Shown: positions 10,549 to 19,567, numbered from the stretch's first letter. The stretch: 64,000 bases of DNA from Plantactinospora sp. BC1 (GCF_003030345.1 NZ_CP028158.1:2480001-2544000); one strand, 5' to 3'. The notes: generated by a model not told the origin, from the sequence alone. Numbers and translations are program-made.

Positions 10549-13287
10549 ATGGCGGGTCAGGACGGAGGGTACGGGCTCGGGGTCGACCTCGGGACCTCGC
10601 ACACCGTCGCGGTGCTGCGCTGGCCGGACGGCCGGACCAGGCCGCTGCTCTTCGACGGGCAGCCGATCCTGCCGTCCGGCGTCTTCCTCGACGACGCCGG
10701 ACGGTCACACGTCGGGCGGGACGCCCAGCGACTTGCCCAGGCCGACCCGGCCCGCTACGAGCCGAACCCGAAGCGACGGATCGACGAAGCCGCCGTACTC
10801 CTCGGTGACCGCGAGATCGCCACCGTCGACCTGCTGGCCGGCGTACTCGGTGCGGTGGCCGGGGCGGCGGTGGAGGCGGTCGGGTTCCTGCCGCCGGCCG
10901 TACTCAGCTATCCGGCCAGTTGGGGAGCCCGCCGCCGGGACACCCTGGCCGCCGCCGTCGCCCGGGCCGGCTGGCCGCCGGTGACGGCCGACACCGACGG
11001 GTCGCCCCGGCCGCCCGGCGGCACGCTGCTGGTGCCCGAGCCGGTCGCCGCCGCCCGCTACTTCGCCGACGTGTTGCGCCGGCCGGTGCCGGTCCGGTCC
11101 GCGCTGGCGGTCTTCGACTTCGGCGGCGGCACCCTGGACATCGCGGTGGTCCGCAACGAGGGGACCGACGGGAACGGCCGGGCCCGGTTCGTGGTGGTCG
11201 GCTCGGGCGGCGTCGCCGACCTCGGCGGGCTCGACCTCGACGCGGCACTGGTCGAGCACCTGGGCGGGGTGATCCGGGCCGCGCACGGGCCGATCTGGGA
11301 GCAACTGTGCCGACCGGCCACGGCCAGCCAGTGGCGCGCCCGCCGGCAGTTCTGGGACGACGTACGCGGGGCCAAGGAGATGTTGTCCCGGGCCACGACC
11401 GCGCCGGTACCGGTGCCCGGCGTCGAACAGGCGCTGCACCTGACCCGGGACGAGTTGGAGAGCGTGGTCACCCCGCTGCTGCGCAGGGGTGTCTTCGAGG
11501 CCGCGTCGGTGATCGCCGGCTGCCGGCTCGGCGACGACCAGCTCGCCGGGCTGTTCCTGGTCGGCGGCTCCTCCCGGGTGCCGCTGGTGGCCCGGATGCT
11601 GCACGCCGAACTCGGCATCGCGCCGACCGTGCTCGAACAGCCGGAGTTGCCGGTCGCGGAGGGGGCGCTCGCCGAACTCCCGGGCACGACGGCACCGGCG
11701 GCGGCCCGGGGCAGCGCCGGGGTGCCGGGACAGATCCCGGGGCAGATTCGGGGGTACGAGGTCGGGGCGGCGATGGTCTCCGCCCCGCCGGCGGTCGGCG
11801 GCTATTCCGGGCAGCCGGGTCAGCCGCCCGCGCCGGGCGGGCCGGGCGTGCCGGGTCAGCCGGTGCCGCCGAGCCAGCCGCTCGTGCCGGGTCAGCCGGT
11901 TGGGCCGGGTCAGCCGGCCGGCCTGGTACGCCGCCGGGCGGTCTGGATCGGCGTGGGTGCGCTGGTGGCGTTGGTCGGGGTGGTCGTCGCGACGCTGCTC
12001 TACCTGACCCGCGATCCCTATCCCGGCCTCGACTTCGCCTCGTTCCGGGAGGTCGACCGGATCGCCACCCGCGAGGAGAACCCGTCCGCGCTCTTCACCG
12101 CCACCGCCGGCGAGCGGGCGTACGCCGGCTACCAGCGGACCGACCGGCGGCTGGACATCGCGGTGCTGGCCGCCGAGTCGGCGAAGGTCGAACGGTGGAT
12201 CACCACGGAGGTCGGCGCCGAGCGGTGGGACTGGATCAAGGCGCTGCCGGACGTACTGCTGGTCAAGGCGAAGGTCATCGGCAGCGGTACCCCGGGTGAC
12301 ATGATCGCCTTCGACCCGGCGAACGGCGCGAAGCTGTGGAGCCGGCAGGTCAACGGCGACGACGGGATCTTCCTCTTCGACGAGTACGTCGTGGTGCTGG
12401 ACGAGACCGCCGACACGCTGGTCGGGGTCGACGCGCGCAGCGGCCGGGTATGGACCCTGCCGAACCCGAAGGGCGAGTACGACAGCGACTCCGTCGTCTA
12501 CCCGGTGCGGACGGCCCGGCAGCTCGGCGGTGCCGACGAACCGACCGTGGAGGCGACACCGCCGAATCCGGGTGACGAGCCGCGACTCGTGCAGATCGGC
12601 GCGGACGACTCGATCCGGGTGGTCGACGTGACGAACGGCAGGGTGCTGAAGTCCCGGGCCGCCGCCGCCGACACCGACGACAAGGTACTGGCGTACGAGG
12701 GGCAGCTCTTCGTCGCCCCGTCGACCGGCGGCTACGCGCTGGCCCGGTACGACCTGGCGTCGCTCGGCGCGCCGACCACCATCTACAACGCGGTGGACAA
12801 GAGCCGCCGGCCGACCGCCCTGGAGCCCTGCGGTGAACAGCAGGTCTGCCTGCTGGAAACCGCCGGGTCGAGCGGCGAGAGCACCGAGCTGGTGGCGGTC
12901 CGGACCGACCAGGGCGGCAACCAGCAGGCCGCCTGGCGGAGGAAGGTGCCGCAGGCGCAGGGGCTGCTGCCGATCGGCGAGCGTGTCCTGGTCCGGCTCG
13001 ATTCCAGCGACCCGGTGGCGAAACTCTTCTCCGCCGAGGGGGACGAGAAGCTGAGCCGGGACGGGTTCGCCGTCCGGGTCGACGGCGGCAACCTGCTGGT
13101 CTTCGCCGAGGCGCCGGCACCGTACAACCAGGACGCCAGCGTCGCCGGGGTGGTCGCCGAATCCGGCGAGCTGACCGAACTCGGCCAGCTCAAGCAGGTG
13201 GTCCCCGCCTCCTGTTCCTGGAACAGCTCGGTCATCGTCTGCGGCGCCCGCTCCGAGTTCGTGGTGGCCCGTTTCGTCGCCGGATAG
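10549..13287 (+). CDS. Membrane-anchored Hsp70/DnaK-like ATPase fused to an extracytoplasmic domain, 912 aa
   Basis: The N-terminus is an actin/Hsp70-type ATPase: phosphate-1 loop GLGVDLGTSHTVAVLRW near residue 8, phosphate-2 DFGGGTLDIAV near 190, and the adenosine motif LVGGSSRVPLV near 345. No DnaK substrate-binding domain follows. Instead a Pro/Gly/Gln-rich linker (about 400-460) leads to one transmembrane helix (about 465-486, VWIGVGALVALVGVVVATLL). The remaining 425 residues outside the membrane have repeated short beta motifs (DPANGAKLWSRQV, DARSGRVWTL, DVTNGRVLKS) resembling a PQQ-type beta-propeller. GGAGG precedes ATG 10549. The role is unknown; the layout suggests coupling of cytoplasmic ATPase state to an outside sensor or envelope partner. 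Confidence 0.85.
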   Translation: MAGQDGGYGLGVDLGTSHTVAVLRWPDGRTRPLLFDGQPILPSGVFLDDAGRSHVGRDAQRLAQADPARYEPNPKRRIDEAAVLLGDREIATVDLLAGVLGAVAGAAVEAVGFLPPAVLSYPASWGARRRDTLAAAVARAGWPPVTADTDGSPRPPGGTLLVPEPVAAARYFADVLRRPVPVRSALAVFDFGGGTLDIAVVRNEGTDGNGRARFVVVGSGGVADLGGLDLDAALVEHLGGVIRAAHGPIWEQLCRPATASQWRARRQFWDDVRGAKEMLSRATTAPVPVPGVEQALHLTRDELESVVTPLLRRGVFEAASVIAGCRLGDDQLAGLFLVGGSSRVPLVARMLHAELGIAPTVLEQPELPVAEGALAELPGTTAPAAARGSAGVPGQIPGQIRGYEVGAAMVSAPPAVGGYSGQPGQPPAPGGPGVPGQPVPPSQPLVPGQPVGPGQPAGLVRRRAVWIGVGALVALVGVVVATLLYLTRDPYPGLDFASFREVDRIATREENPSALFTATAGERAYAGYQRTDRRLDIAVLAAESAKVERWITTEVGAERWDWIKALPDVLLVKAKVIGSGTPGDMIAFDPANGAKLWSRQVNGDDGIFLFDEYVVVLDETADTLVGVDARSGRVWTLPNPKGEYDSDSVVYPVRTARQLGGADEPTVEATPPNPGDEPRLVQIGADDSIRVVDVTNGRVLKSRAAAADTDDKVLAYEGQLFVAPSTGGYALARYDLASLGAPTTIYNAVDKSRRPTALEPCGEQQVCLLETAGSSGESTELVAVRTDQGGNQQAAWRRKVPQAQGLLPIGERVLVRLDSSDPVAKLFSAEGDEKLSRDGFAVRVDGGNLLVFAEAPAPYNQDASVAGVVAESGELTELGQLKQVVPASCSWNSSVIVCGARSEFVVARFVAG

Positions 13288-13349
13288 CACGGCACCCCGC
13301 CCGAGGTCGCCGGCTGGCCCGGGCCGGTCGTCGGCGGCAAACTACGTTC

Positions 13350-14420
13350 ATGAATATCCAGCCGATCCGGCGGTCGGTCCTGCTTCTCGGGGTACCCGCG
13401 CTGGTGCTCAGCGCGGTGGCGACGCTGCTGGCCGGTGCGGCGCTGCGTGCGGCCGGCCGCGACCCCGGGCCGGACCCCGTCGTCCGGTTCACCGCCGCGG
13501 TCAAGCTGCTCGCCGACCCGTCCGAGGTGGTACGCGCGGGCGGCGTACACGCCTTGGAGGGGCTGCTCCGGGAGGCGCCGATCGAGCAGCCGACCGTCAC
13601 CTCGGTGCTCGCCACCTTCGTACGTCGACAGTCGCAGGCGGACGTGGCCGGTGCGGTGGACGGCTCCGCCGGGCGGCCGGCGGGTGCCGGGCGGCGGCCC
13701 GGGGTGGACGTGCAAGCGGCGTTGACGGTGATCGGCCGGCGGGACGTCCGCTGGGACCGCCCCGGTGACCGGGTGGACCTGACCGGGGCGGTGCTGACCG
13801 GGGTGTCGCTGGTACGGGCGCGGCTGACCGGGGCGTTGCTGACCGGTGCCCGGCTCGACGGGGCCGACCTGACCGGCGCCCGACTCGACCGGGTCGACCT
13901 CGACGACGCCGACCTGCGCGGTGCCGTACTCGATCGGGCGAGCCTGCGGGAGGCCCGGCTGCACGGCGCGGACCTGACCGAGGCGCGGATCAACATGGCG
14001 ATGCTCGACCGGGCGACGCTGGCCGGTGCCGTGCTGGTCCGGGCGGCGCTGGACGGGACCGGGTTGACCGGTGCGGTACTCGTCGGTGCGGACCTGCGCG
14101 GCGCCCGGCTCGACGCCACGAACCTGACCGCCGCCGACCTGACCGGGGCGAACCTCAGCGACGCGTACCTCGGCTCGGTGACCGCGCCCGGAGCGGAGCT
14201 GGTCCGGACCCGGCTGGTCGGGGCCAACCTGGTCGACATCGACCTGACCGACGCCCGGCTGACCGGGGCGAACCTCAACCGTGCGCTGATGCACGGGGCC
14301 ACGATGATCGCCACCGAGGTCACCGCCGAGCAGATCAGTTGTGCGGTGCTGAGCGACCGGACCCGGCTGCCGGCCGCGATGACCACCCCCGGGTCCCCGG
14401 CTCCGACCTGCGCCGACTGA
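13350..14420 (+). CDS. Pentapeptide-repeat protein with N-terminal membrane segment, 356 aa
   Basis: Residues about 9-33 (VLLLGVPALVLSAVATLLAG) form a membrane anchor or uncleaved signal. The next about 100 residues carry helices (VVRFTAAVKLLADPSEVVRAGGV) also seen in other actinobacterial pentapeptide-repeat membrane proteins. From about residue 140 to 330 the sequence is tandem A(D/N/R)LxG-type pentapeptides (GADLTGARLDRVDLDDADLRGAVL is the style), predicting a right-handed quadrilateral beta helix. The function is not known. It lies 62 bp after the Hsp70-like gene on the same strand and may be cotranscribed. Confidence 0.85.
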   Translation: MNIQPIRRSVLLLGVPALVLSAVATLLAGAALRAAGRDPGPDPVVRFTAAVKLLADPSEVVRAGGVHALEGLLREAPIEQPTVTSVLATFVRRQSQADVAGAVDGSAGRPAGAGRRPGVDVQAALTVIGRRDVRWDRPGDRVDLTGAVLTGVSLVRARLTGALLTGARLDGADLTGARLDRVDLDDADLRGAVLDRASLREARLHGADLTEARINMAMLDRATLAGAVLVRAALDGTGLTGAVLVGADLRGARLDATNLTAADLTGANLSDAYLGSVTAPGAELVRTRLVGANLVDIDLTDARLTGANLNRALMHGATMIATEVTAEQISCAVLSDRTRLPAAMTTPGSPAPTCAD

Positions 14421-14606
14421 TCCCGGGCGGGCGACCGCCGTCCGGTGTGGCGCCGGCCACCGTACGGTCGGTGTTCCCGGGCAGCGAGATCTGTCCACTC
14501 AGGGGGGCGATCATCCCGTTCTGATCGGGTACGATCCTCATCCACCACGTGCCTGAACTGCGGTTTGGGGCTCCGTCCTGCCCGGATCTTCCGCTCGAAG
14601 GTGAAC

Positions 14607-16085
14607 ATGACACCTCTTGAATCGTCGGGTCGTCCCTCGCCCGGGGGCCGCTCGGTGTGGCTGGCAACCTTTTTCTTCACCGTCCTGGCTGGTGCGGCGG
14701 CCGTTGGCGCCGCCGTGCTCGACACCGACCGGCAGCGGTGGGCGGCCACCGGGCTGGCGGCGGCCGCCGCCGGGCTGACCCTGGTGCTGCTGGCGGTGCT
14801 CCGGCGCCGGCAGCGGGCCGCCCGGGCCGCGCTCGACGCGCGTGAGCGGGAGTTCGAGCGTCAGGTGCGCAGCCACCAGCACCAGTTGGTGGAGCGTGAG
14901 ACGCAGTGGCGGGAGCGGGACGAGGCCCGATCGGCGGCGGTGGAGCGCGCCCTCGAACACCTGCTCCGGGTCCGGCTCCCGGCGGTGCTGGCCGGGTCGC
15001 CGGTGCCGTCCACCCCGCGCGACCCGCTGCTGGACGACCGGACGGCCGGCCTGGTCGACGGCATCCTCGCCGAGGCGACCAGCGCGTTGAAGCGGTCGGA
15101 CGAGCGTGAGGAGTCGTTGCGGCTCGCGGTGGTGGCGCTCTCCCGACGGGTACAGACGGCGGCGCACTCCATCCAGGAGCAGGTCTCACTGATGGCCGAG
15201 CGGCACCAGCACGATCCGGACGTGGTGGAGTCCAGCATGCGGGTGGACCACGCCGCCGCGCAGCAGGCCCGGCACGCGCAGAGTCTCGCCGTGCTCTGTG
15301 GAGAGTGGCCGGGGCAGCAGTGGCAGGAGCCACTGGCCATGGTGGACGTGGTGCGGGCGGCCTCGGCCCGGATCCTGGCGTACCAGCGGGTCGAGGTCTC
15401 CGGTGACCAGGACGTGGCGGTCGCCGCCGAGGTGGTGGAGCCGGTCATCCACCTGGTGGCGGAGTTGCTGGCCAACGCCACCCAGTCGTCGCCGCCGGCC
15501 ACCAGCGTGCCGGTGACGGTGCGGCGGGTGCAGCGCGGTGCGGTGATCGAGATCGACGACGGTGGCATCGGGATGGACGACCACCGGCTGGAGCAGGCCC
15601 GGGAGACGGTTTCCGGGCGGCGTGCGGTCGGGCTGGGCGAGCTGGGTGAGATTCCGCAGACCGGGCTCGCCGTCGTCGGCCACTACGTACGCCGGCACGG
15701 GTTCCGGGCGGATCTGAGCGAGTCGCCGTACGGTGGGCTGCGGGCCGTGGTGCTGATCCCGTCGAAGGTCGTGGAGACGGTGGACCCGCCGGAGGCGGTC
15801 GTGATGCGCCCGCCCGTCGCGGTCGCGGCGCCGGCCGTGGCACCGGAACCGGCAGCGGAGCCGGGGCCGAGGCCGGTCGAGGCGGAGCCCGTCGACCCGG
15901 CGTCCGGTGTGACGCTGCCGCGTCGGCGGTCGCGTCGGGGCGAGGCGGTGTCGGCCGCCCCGGAGGCGGCGGAGCCGGTGGTGTCGGCTTCGGAGCCGAC
16001 GCCGGAGCAGGCCGGTTCCTGGATGGGCGCCTTTCTCTCCGGCGGCCAGACCGGGACCGGGCCTGGTCCGGAGGGCTCCCACTGA
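14607..16085 (+). CDS. Conservon sensor-like histidine kinase/ATPase (CvnA), 492 aa
   Basis: First gene of a conservon. Two N-terminal membrane helices (about 17-38 and 46-64) are followed by a coiled coil (about 65-120) and a HATPase domain with N box ELLANATQSSP and G1 box DDGGIGM. A dimerisation-like helix with the DHAAAQQARHAQ block occurs where nitrate-type sensors have the phosphorylated His region. No large sensory domain is present. The tail (about 395-492) is Ala/Pro/Glu-rich and disordered. The start is ATG 14607 with AAGGTG upstream. In Streptomyces, CvnA forms a membrane-associated complex with CvnB-D reminiscent of G-protein signalling. Confidence 0.88.
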   Translation: MTPLESSGRPSPGGRSVWLATFFFTVLAGAAAVGAAVLDTDRQRWAATGLAAAAAGLTLVLLAVLRRRQRAARAALDAREREFERQVRSHQHQLVERETQWRERDEARSAAVERALEHLLRVRLPAVLAGSPVPSTPRDPLLDDRTAGLVDGILAEATSALKRSDEREESLRLAVVALSRRVQTAAHSIQEQVSLMAERHQHDPDVVESSMRVDHAAAQQARHAQSLAVLCGEWPGQQWQEPLAMVDVVRAASARILAYQRVEVSGDQDVAVAAEVVEPVIHLVAELLANATQSSPPATSVPVTVRRVQRGAVIEIDDGGIGMDDHRLEQARETVSGRRAVGLGELGEIPQTGLAVVGHYVRRHGFRADLSESPYGGLRAVVLIPSKVVETVDPPEAVVMRPPVAVAAPAVAPEPAAEPGPRPVEAEPVDPASGVTLPRRRSRRGEAVSAAPEAAEPVVSASEPTPEQAGSWMGAFLSGGQTGTGPGPEGSH

Positions 16086-16114
16086 CCGCCGACTACCACG
16101 GAGGATGACGAACG

Positions 16115-16537
16115 ATGAGCGCGCAGCAAGACCAGAGCTGGATGCTGGCCGAGGTGGTCTCGGTGCCGTACGTCCGGCACGCGGTGGTGCTCTCCGCCGA
16201 CGGTCTGGCGATGGTCCGGTCCGAGCACACCGAGCAGGACGTCGCCGACCGGCTCGCCGCGGCCTGCTCCGGGTTGCAGTCGCTGGGTCGGAGCGTGGGT
16301 CGGGAGTTCGGGTCGGGCGGGCGGTCCCTTCGTTCTCTGCTGATCGAGTTCGACGGCGGTTACCTCTTCGTCCGGCGGGCCGGTGACGGCTCGCACCTGG
16401 CTGTGGTGACCGAACCGGCTGTCGACCCGGCACTCATCGCCCACCAGATGCAGGCCCAGGTCAACAAGATCGGTGAACGCAACCTCGCCACCACGGCCCG
16501 GCACGGCGTCGGAGCGGTACCGGGGGCCGGAACATGA
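16115..16537 (+). CDS. Roadblock/LC7-domain protein (CvnB), 140 aa
   Basis: Single roadblock domain (WMLAEVVSVPYVRHAVVLSADGLAMVRSE through LLIEFDGGYLFVRRAGDGSHLAVV), the fold of GTPase-activating or GTPase-interacting partners such as MglB. GGAGG precedes ATG 16115. It lies 29 bp after cvnA. In conservons this protein is thought to act with the GTPase-like CvnD. Confidence 0.92.
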   Translation: MSAQQDQSWMLAEVVSVPYVRHAVVLSADGLAMVRSEHTEQDVADRLAAACSGLQSLGRSVGREFGSGGRSLRSLLIEFDGGYLFVRRAGDGSHLAVVTEPAVDPALIAHQMQAQVNKIGERNLATTARHGVGAVPGAGT

Positions 16538-16559
16538 CTGATCGGACCGGGGAGCCTGG

Positions 16560-16931
16560 ATGATCTCTCCTGACGACCGGAGCCGCGGATACCGCGACTC
16601 GGCGCTGCGGCCGTACGTGCTCACCAAGGGCCGGGCCCGCCCGTCGCGCAACACGATCAGCGTGGACACCCTGCTGATCGCGACGGATCCGGCGCCGTCG
16701 CTACCGCTCTCGGCCGGTCGTCAGGAGCGCGCCCTGCTGGCGATGTGCCGGGGGCTGCTCTCGCTCGTCGAGGTCGCCGCCCGGCTGGAGTTGCCGGTGA
16801 GCGTCGTACGCGTGCTCGCGAGCGACCTGGTCGACTCCGGCCACCTGACCGCACGGGCCGGCAGCCCGGATACCGCCCAACCCTCCCGGGAACTACTGCA
16901 AGAGGTGCTGAATGGACTCCGTGCCCTCTGA
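16560..16931 (+). CDS. DUF742 protein (CvnC), 123 aa
   Basis: DUF742 is the third conserved conservon component. Hallmarks are RPYVLTKGRARPS near the N-terminus, then a winged-helix-like part (QERALLAMCRGLLSLVEVAARLELPVSVVRVLASDLVDSG, residues about 57-100) and a C-terminal VLNGLRAL that overlaps the next gene. ATG 16560 has GGGGAG upstream. The winged helix could bind DNA or act in complex assembly; the biochemical role is unsettled. Confidence 0.9.
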   Translation: MISPDDRSRGYRDSALRPYVLTKGRARPSRNTISVDTLLIATDPAPSLPLSAGRQERALLAMCRGLLSLVEVAARLELPVSVVRVLASDLVDSGHLTARAGSPDTAQPSRELLQEVLNGLRAL

Positions 16932-17550
16932 CGGGTACCTGCCGGGCAGCGTGACCAAGTCGGTGAAGATCCTCGTGGTCGGCAGCTTCGGAGTCGGCAA
17001 GACCACGCTGATCGGCTCGGTCAGCGAGATCACCCCGCTCCGGACCGAGGAGACCCTGACCCAGGTCAGCGAGGGGGTGGACGACCTCACCGGCCTGGAG
17101 GGCAAGCGCACCACGACGGTGGCGATGGACTTCGGGCGGATCACGCTCAACGAGACCCTGGCCCTGTACCTCTTCGGTACGCCCGGACAGCGGCGCTTCT
17201 GGGACCTGTGGGAGGGGCTCGCCTCCGGTGCGGCCGGCGTGTTGGTGCTGGTCGACACCCGCCCCGGGCGGCTGGAGGCCAGCTTCGAGGTGTTCGACCA
17301 GTTGGAGATCGGCACCCAGATGCCGTTCGTCGTGGCGGTCAACCACTTCCCGGACACGGTCCGGCACGGCGCCGAGGAACTGCGTACCGCGTTGGATCTG
17401 CTGCCGGAGACCCCGATCGTGGACTGCGACGCCCGGGACCGGGCCTCGGTGCTGAACGCGTTGACGACTCTCGTCGAGTACGCCGTCGATCTTGCCGGCG
17501 GCTCGACTCCGGCCCGGAACACTCCGGCTCCCCAGAAGGTGATCTCGTGA
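16912..17550 (+). CDS. Small GTPase-like ATP/GTP-binding protein (CvnD), 212 aa
   Basis: Fourth conservon gene, overlapping cvnC by 20 bp. The P-loop is GSFGVGKTT (about 24-32), followed by the switch region TTTVAMDFGRI and G3-like LFGTPGQRRFW. The usual G4 motif NKxD is replaced by NHFPD, a deviation seen in this family. The C-terminal 20 residues are disordered. It resembles MglA/Rab-type switches and probably cycles on the membrane complex with CvnA and CvnB. Confidence 0.92.
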   Translation: MDSVPSDGYLPGSVTKSVKILVVGSFGVGKTTLIGSVSEITPLRTEETLTQVSEGVDDLTGLEGKRTTTVAMDFGRITLNETLALYLFGTPGQRRFWDLWEGLASGAAGVLVLVDTRPGRLEASFEVFDQLEIGTQMPFVVAVNHFPDTVRHGAEELRTALDLLPETPIVDCDARDRASVLNALTTLVEYAVDLAGGSTPARNTPAPQKVIS

Positions 17551-18821
17551 CAGCCGCGATCTTCCGCCGGGAGCCGGGCGCTCCCACCTCCCTCGACGAC
17601 ATGACCGGGTTGACGCCGCTCATCTCCACGACGAAGTGTCCGGAGCCGCGGCACGTCTTCCAGAAGCTGCGGGAGGAGTACGGCCCGGTCGCGCCGGTCG
17701 AACTCGAACCGGGGATCAACGGCTGGCTGGTCCTGGGCTACCAGGAGATCCTGACGGTCGCCCGGCAGGAGCAGGCGTTCTCCGCCGACCCGGCCAACTG
17801 GTCGGTGTACCAGGAGAACAGGCTGGCGCCGGACTCGCAGGTCCGGGCGATGATGTCACCGTACGACAACGCCTTCTTCACCGACGGCGAGCGGCACCGG
17901 CGGCTGCGCGCCCCGATCGACGGTGGGCTCGGCAGGATCGACCAGCGGCAGATGCGACGTGCCGTGGCCGCCCTCTGCACCGAGGTGATCGGCGACTTCG
18001 CCGGCCGGGGCGAGGCGGACCTGGTCGCGGACTACGCCGCGGTCATCCCGGTGCTCGCCATGGCCGACGTCTTCGGCATGGACGCCGCCCAGGGGCGCGC
18101 CCTCTATCGGGGGTTGCTGGAGCTGTATTCCTGGCAGGGTGACGCGGCGGCCGCCCGGGAGCGGGTCGTGGGGCTGATCGCCGAGGCGGTCGCGGCGCGC
18201 CGGGCGGCGCCGACGAAGGACCTGACCAGTTTCCTCGCCGGCCATCCGAACCTGCGCAGTGACGCGGAGATCTACGACACGGTCCTGCTGCTGATCGTGG
18301 GGGCGAACGAGAACGCCATCAACTGGATCAGCCAGACGCTCCGGCTGATGCTCACCGACGAGCGGTTCGGCGGGCGCCTCCGGGGCGGCCGGCTCGGCGT
18401 GGACGACGCGCTGGACGAGGTGCTGTGGCGGGATCCGCCCTTCACGAACGTGGCGGCCCGGTACGCGCTGAAGGACACCGAGCTGGCCGGGCAGCCGATC
18501 CGGCGCGGCGACGCGCTGATCCTCGGGCTGGCCGCCGCCAACGCCGATCCCCGGATCCACACCGGCGGCGAGACGTTCAGCGAGGTCGGCAACCGGGCGC
18601 ATCTCTCCTGGGGTGCCGGTCCGCACTCCTGCCCGGCTCGGCTTCCGGCCCGGCTGATCGTCCGTACCGCCGTCGAGACCGCCCTGCACCGGCTGCCGGG
18701 GGTCCGGTTGGCGATTCCGGCGGAGGAGGTGGCGCCGGTCGACTCGGCGTGGACCCGTGGTCCGGCGTCGCTGCCGGTACGCTTCACGCCCGTCCAGCAG
18801 CTCGACGCCGCGCAGTCCTGA
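17547..18821 (+). CDS. Conservon cytochrome P450 (CYP157-like, EXXR motif absent)
   Basis: Fifth conservon gene; GTG 17547 overlaps the cvnD stop (GTGA), giving 424 aa. The heme-ligand loop HLSWGAGPHSCPA keeps the Cys, but Trp replaces the usual Phe. The K-helix reads LDEVLWRDPPF: the invariant Arg of EXXR is Trp, as described for CYP157 enzymes. The I-helix reads IVGANENAINW and lacks the usual acid-Thr pair used in oxygen activation. These three changes suggest unusual chemistry or a heme-sensing rather than catalytic role; this last point is inference. Redox partners are not encoded nearby. Confidence 0.92.
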   Translation: MTAAIFRREPGAPTSLDDMTGLTPLISTTKCPEPRHVFQKLREEYGPVAPVELEPGINGWLVLGYQEILTVARQEQAFSADPANWSVYQENRLAPDSQVRAMMSPYDNAFFTDGERHRRLRAPIDGGLGRIDQRQMRRAVAALCTEVIGDFAGRGEADLVADYAAVIPVLAMADVFGMDAAQGRALYRGLLELYSWQGDAAAARERVVGLIAEAVAARRAAPTKDLTSFLAGHPNLRSDAEIYDTVLLLIVGANENAINWISQTLRLMLTDERFGGRLRGGRLGVDDALDEVLWRDPPFTNVAARYALKDTELAGQPIRRGDALILGLAAANADPRIHTGGETFSEVGNRAHLSWGAGPHSCPARLPARLIVRTAVETALHRLPGVRLAIPAEEVAPVDSAWTRGPASLPVRFTPVQQLDAAQS

Positions 18822-18848
18822 CCCGTTCCCGGCCGGGGTCGGCGGGGG

Positions 18849-19529
18849 TCAACCGGTGGCGGTTCCCCGGCTGAGTCGGCGGGTGGTGGCGTGCAGGCCG
18901 AAGAGGGTGTAGCCGACCAGGATCGGGGTCAGCGGGGGCAGGATCAGCACGCAGAGCAGGGTCGCCAGCGCGACCGTGCCGGCGGTGCCGAGCAGGGTCA
19001 CCGGGCGGTCCCGTACGGTCCGGGACGCCTCCCGGAGCGCGTCCCGCCAGCCCTGGCCGCCCCGCTGGCCGAGGCGTACCACGGTCAGTCCGGCGAAGCC
19101 GCCGGCCGCCGCCGCCAGTGCGGCGGTGACCGCGACCAGCACCGGGCCGCCCGGTACGACACCCCGGGTCAGCGCGAGCAGGTTCACCGCGAGCAGGACG
19201 GCGGCGATCCCGGCGAGCAGGCTGGGCAGGATTCCGGGGAGTACGGCCCGGCGGAAGTCGCGCAGCACCGGGCGTACCCCCGGCCAGCTCCCGGTCTCGA
19301 TGGAGGAGTGCAGCGCGGCGCTGCCGGTGGCGACCGCGGCGCCCGCGGTGACCACCGGCAGCGAGGCGATGGTGACGACGATGCCGAGCAGCGCCAGGTC
19401 GCTGGCGGTACGCAGGGTTTCCCGCCAGTCCGGTCGGGGTGCCGCCGACAGCGGCTCCTCCGGCCAGGCCGGTCCCTTCTCCGGCGCCCGACGCGGGCTC
19501 TCAGCCATCGTCGTCACCTGCGCCCGCAT
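18849..19529 (-). CDS. Polytopic membrane protein, possibly DUF624/YesL-like
   Basis: After about 40 polar residues there are five or six hydrophobic helices (LALLGIVVTIASLPVVTAGA, LPGILPSLLAGIAAVLLAVN, PVLVAVTAALAAAAGGFAGL, LLGTAGTVALATLLCVLILP, LTPILVGYTLFGL). ATG 19529 or ATG 19508 could be the start. It is the last gene of the LacI/ABC importer operon, 38 bp after the second permease. YesL-type proteins commonly accompany sugar ABC importers, including pectin loci of Bacillus, so the tentative family call rests on topology and context. Confidence 0.7.
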   Translation of the reverse strand: MRAQVTTMAESPRRAPEKGPAWPEEPLSAAPRPDWRETLRTASDLALLGIVVTIASLPVVTAGAAVATGSAALHSSIETGSWPGVRPVLRDFRRAVLPGILPSLLAGIAAVLLAVNLLALTRGVVPGGPVLVAVTAALAAAAGGFAGLTVVRLGQRGGQGWRDALREASRTVRDRPVTLLGTAGTVALATLLCVLILPPLTPILVGYTLFGLHATTRRLSRGTATG

Positions 19530-19567
19530 GCGCTACCACCACACCACTCCACCCGTGCCCTCCCGGT

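Noticed and set aside
8731-10602. 623-codon minus-strand frame opposite cysS and rlmB
   Set aside because: Antisense to two essential-type genes with full motif sets; composition is of the shadow type.
10705-13290. 861-codon minus-strand frame opposite the Hsp70-like gene
   Set aside because: No family motif, biased composition; the plus-strand gene has clear ATPase motifs and a ribosome site.
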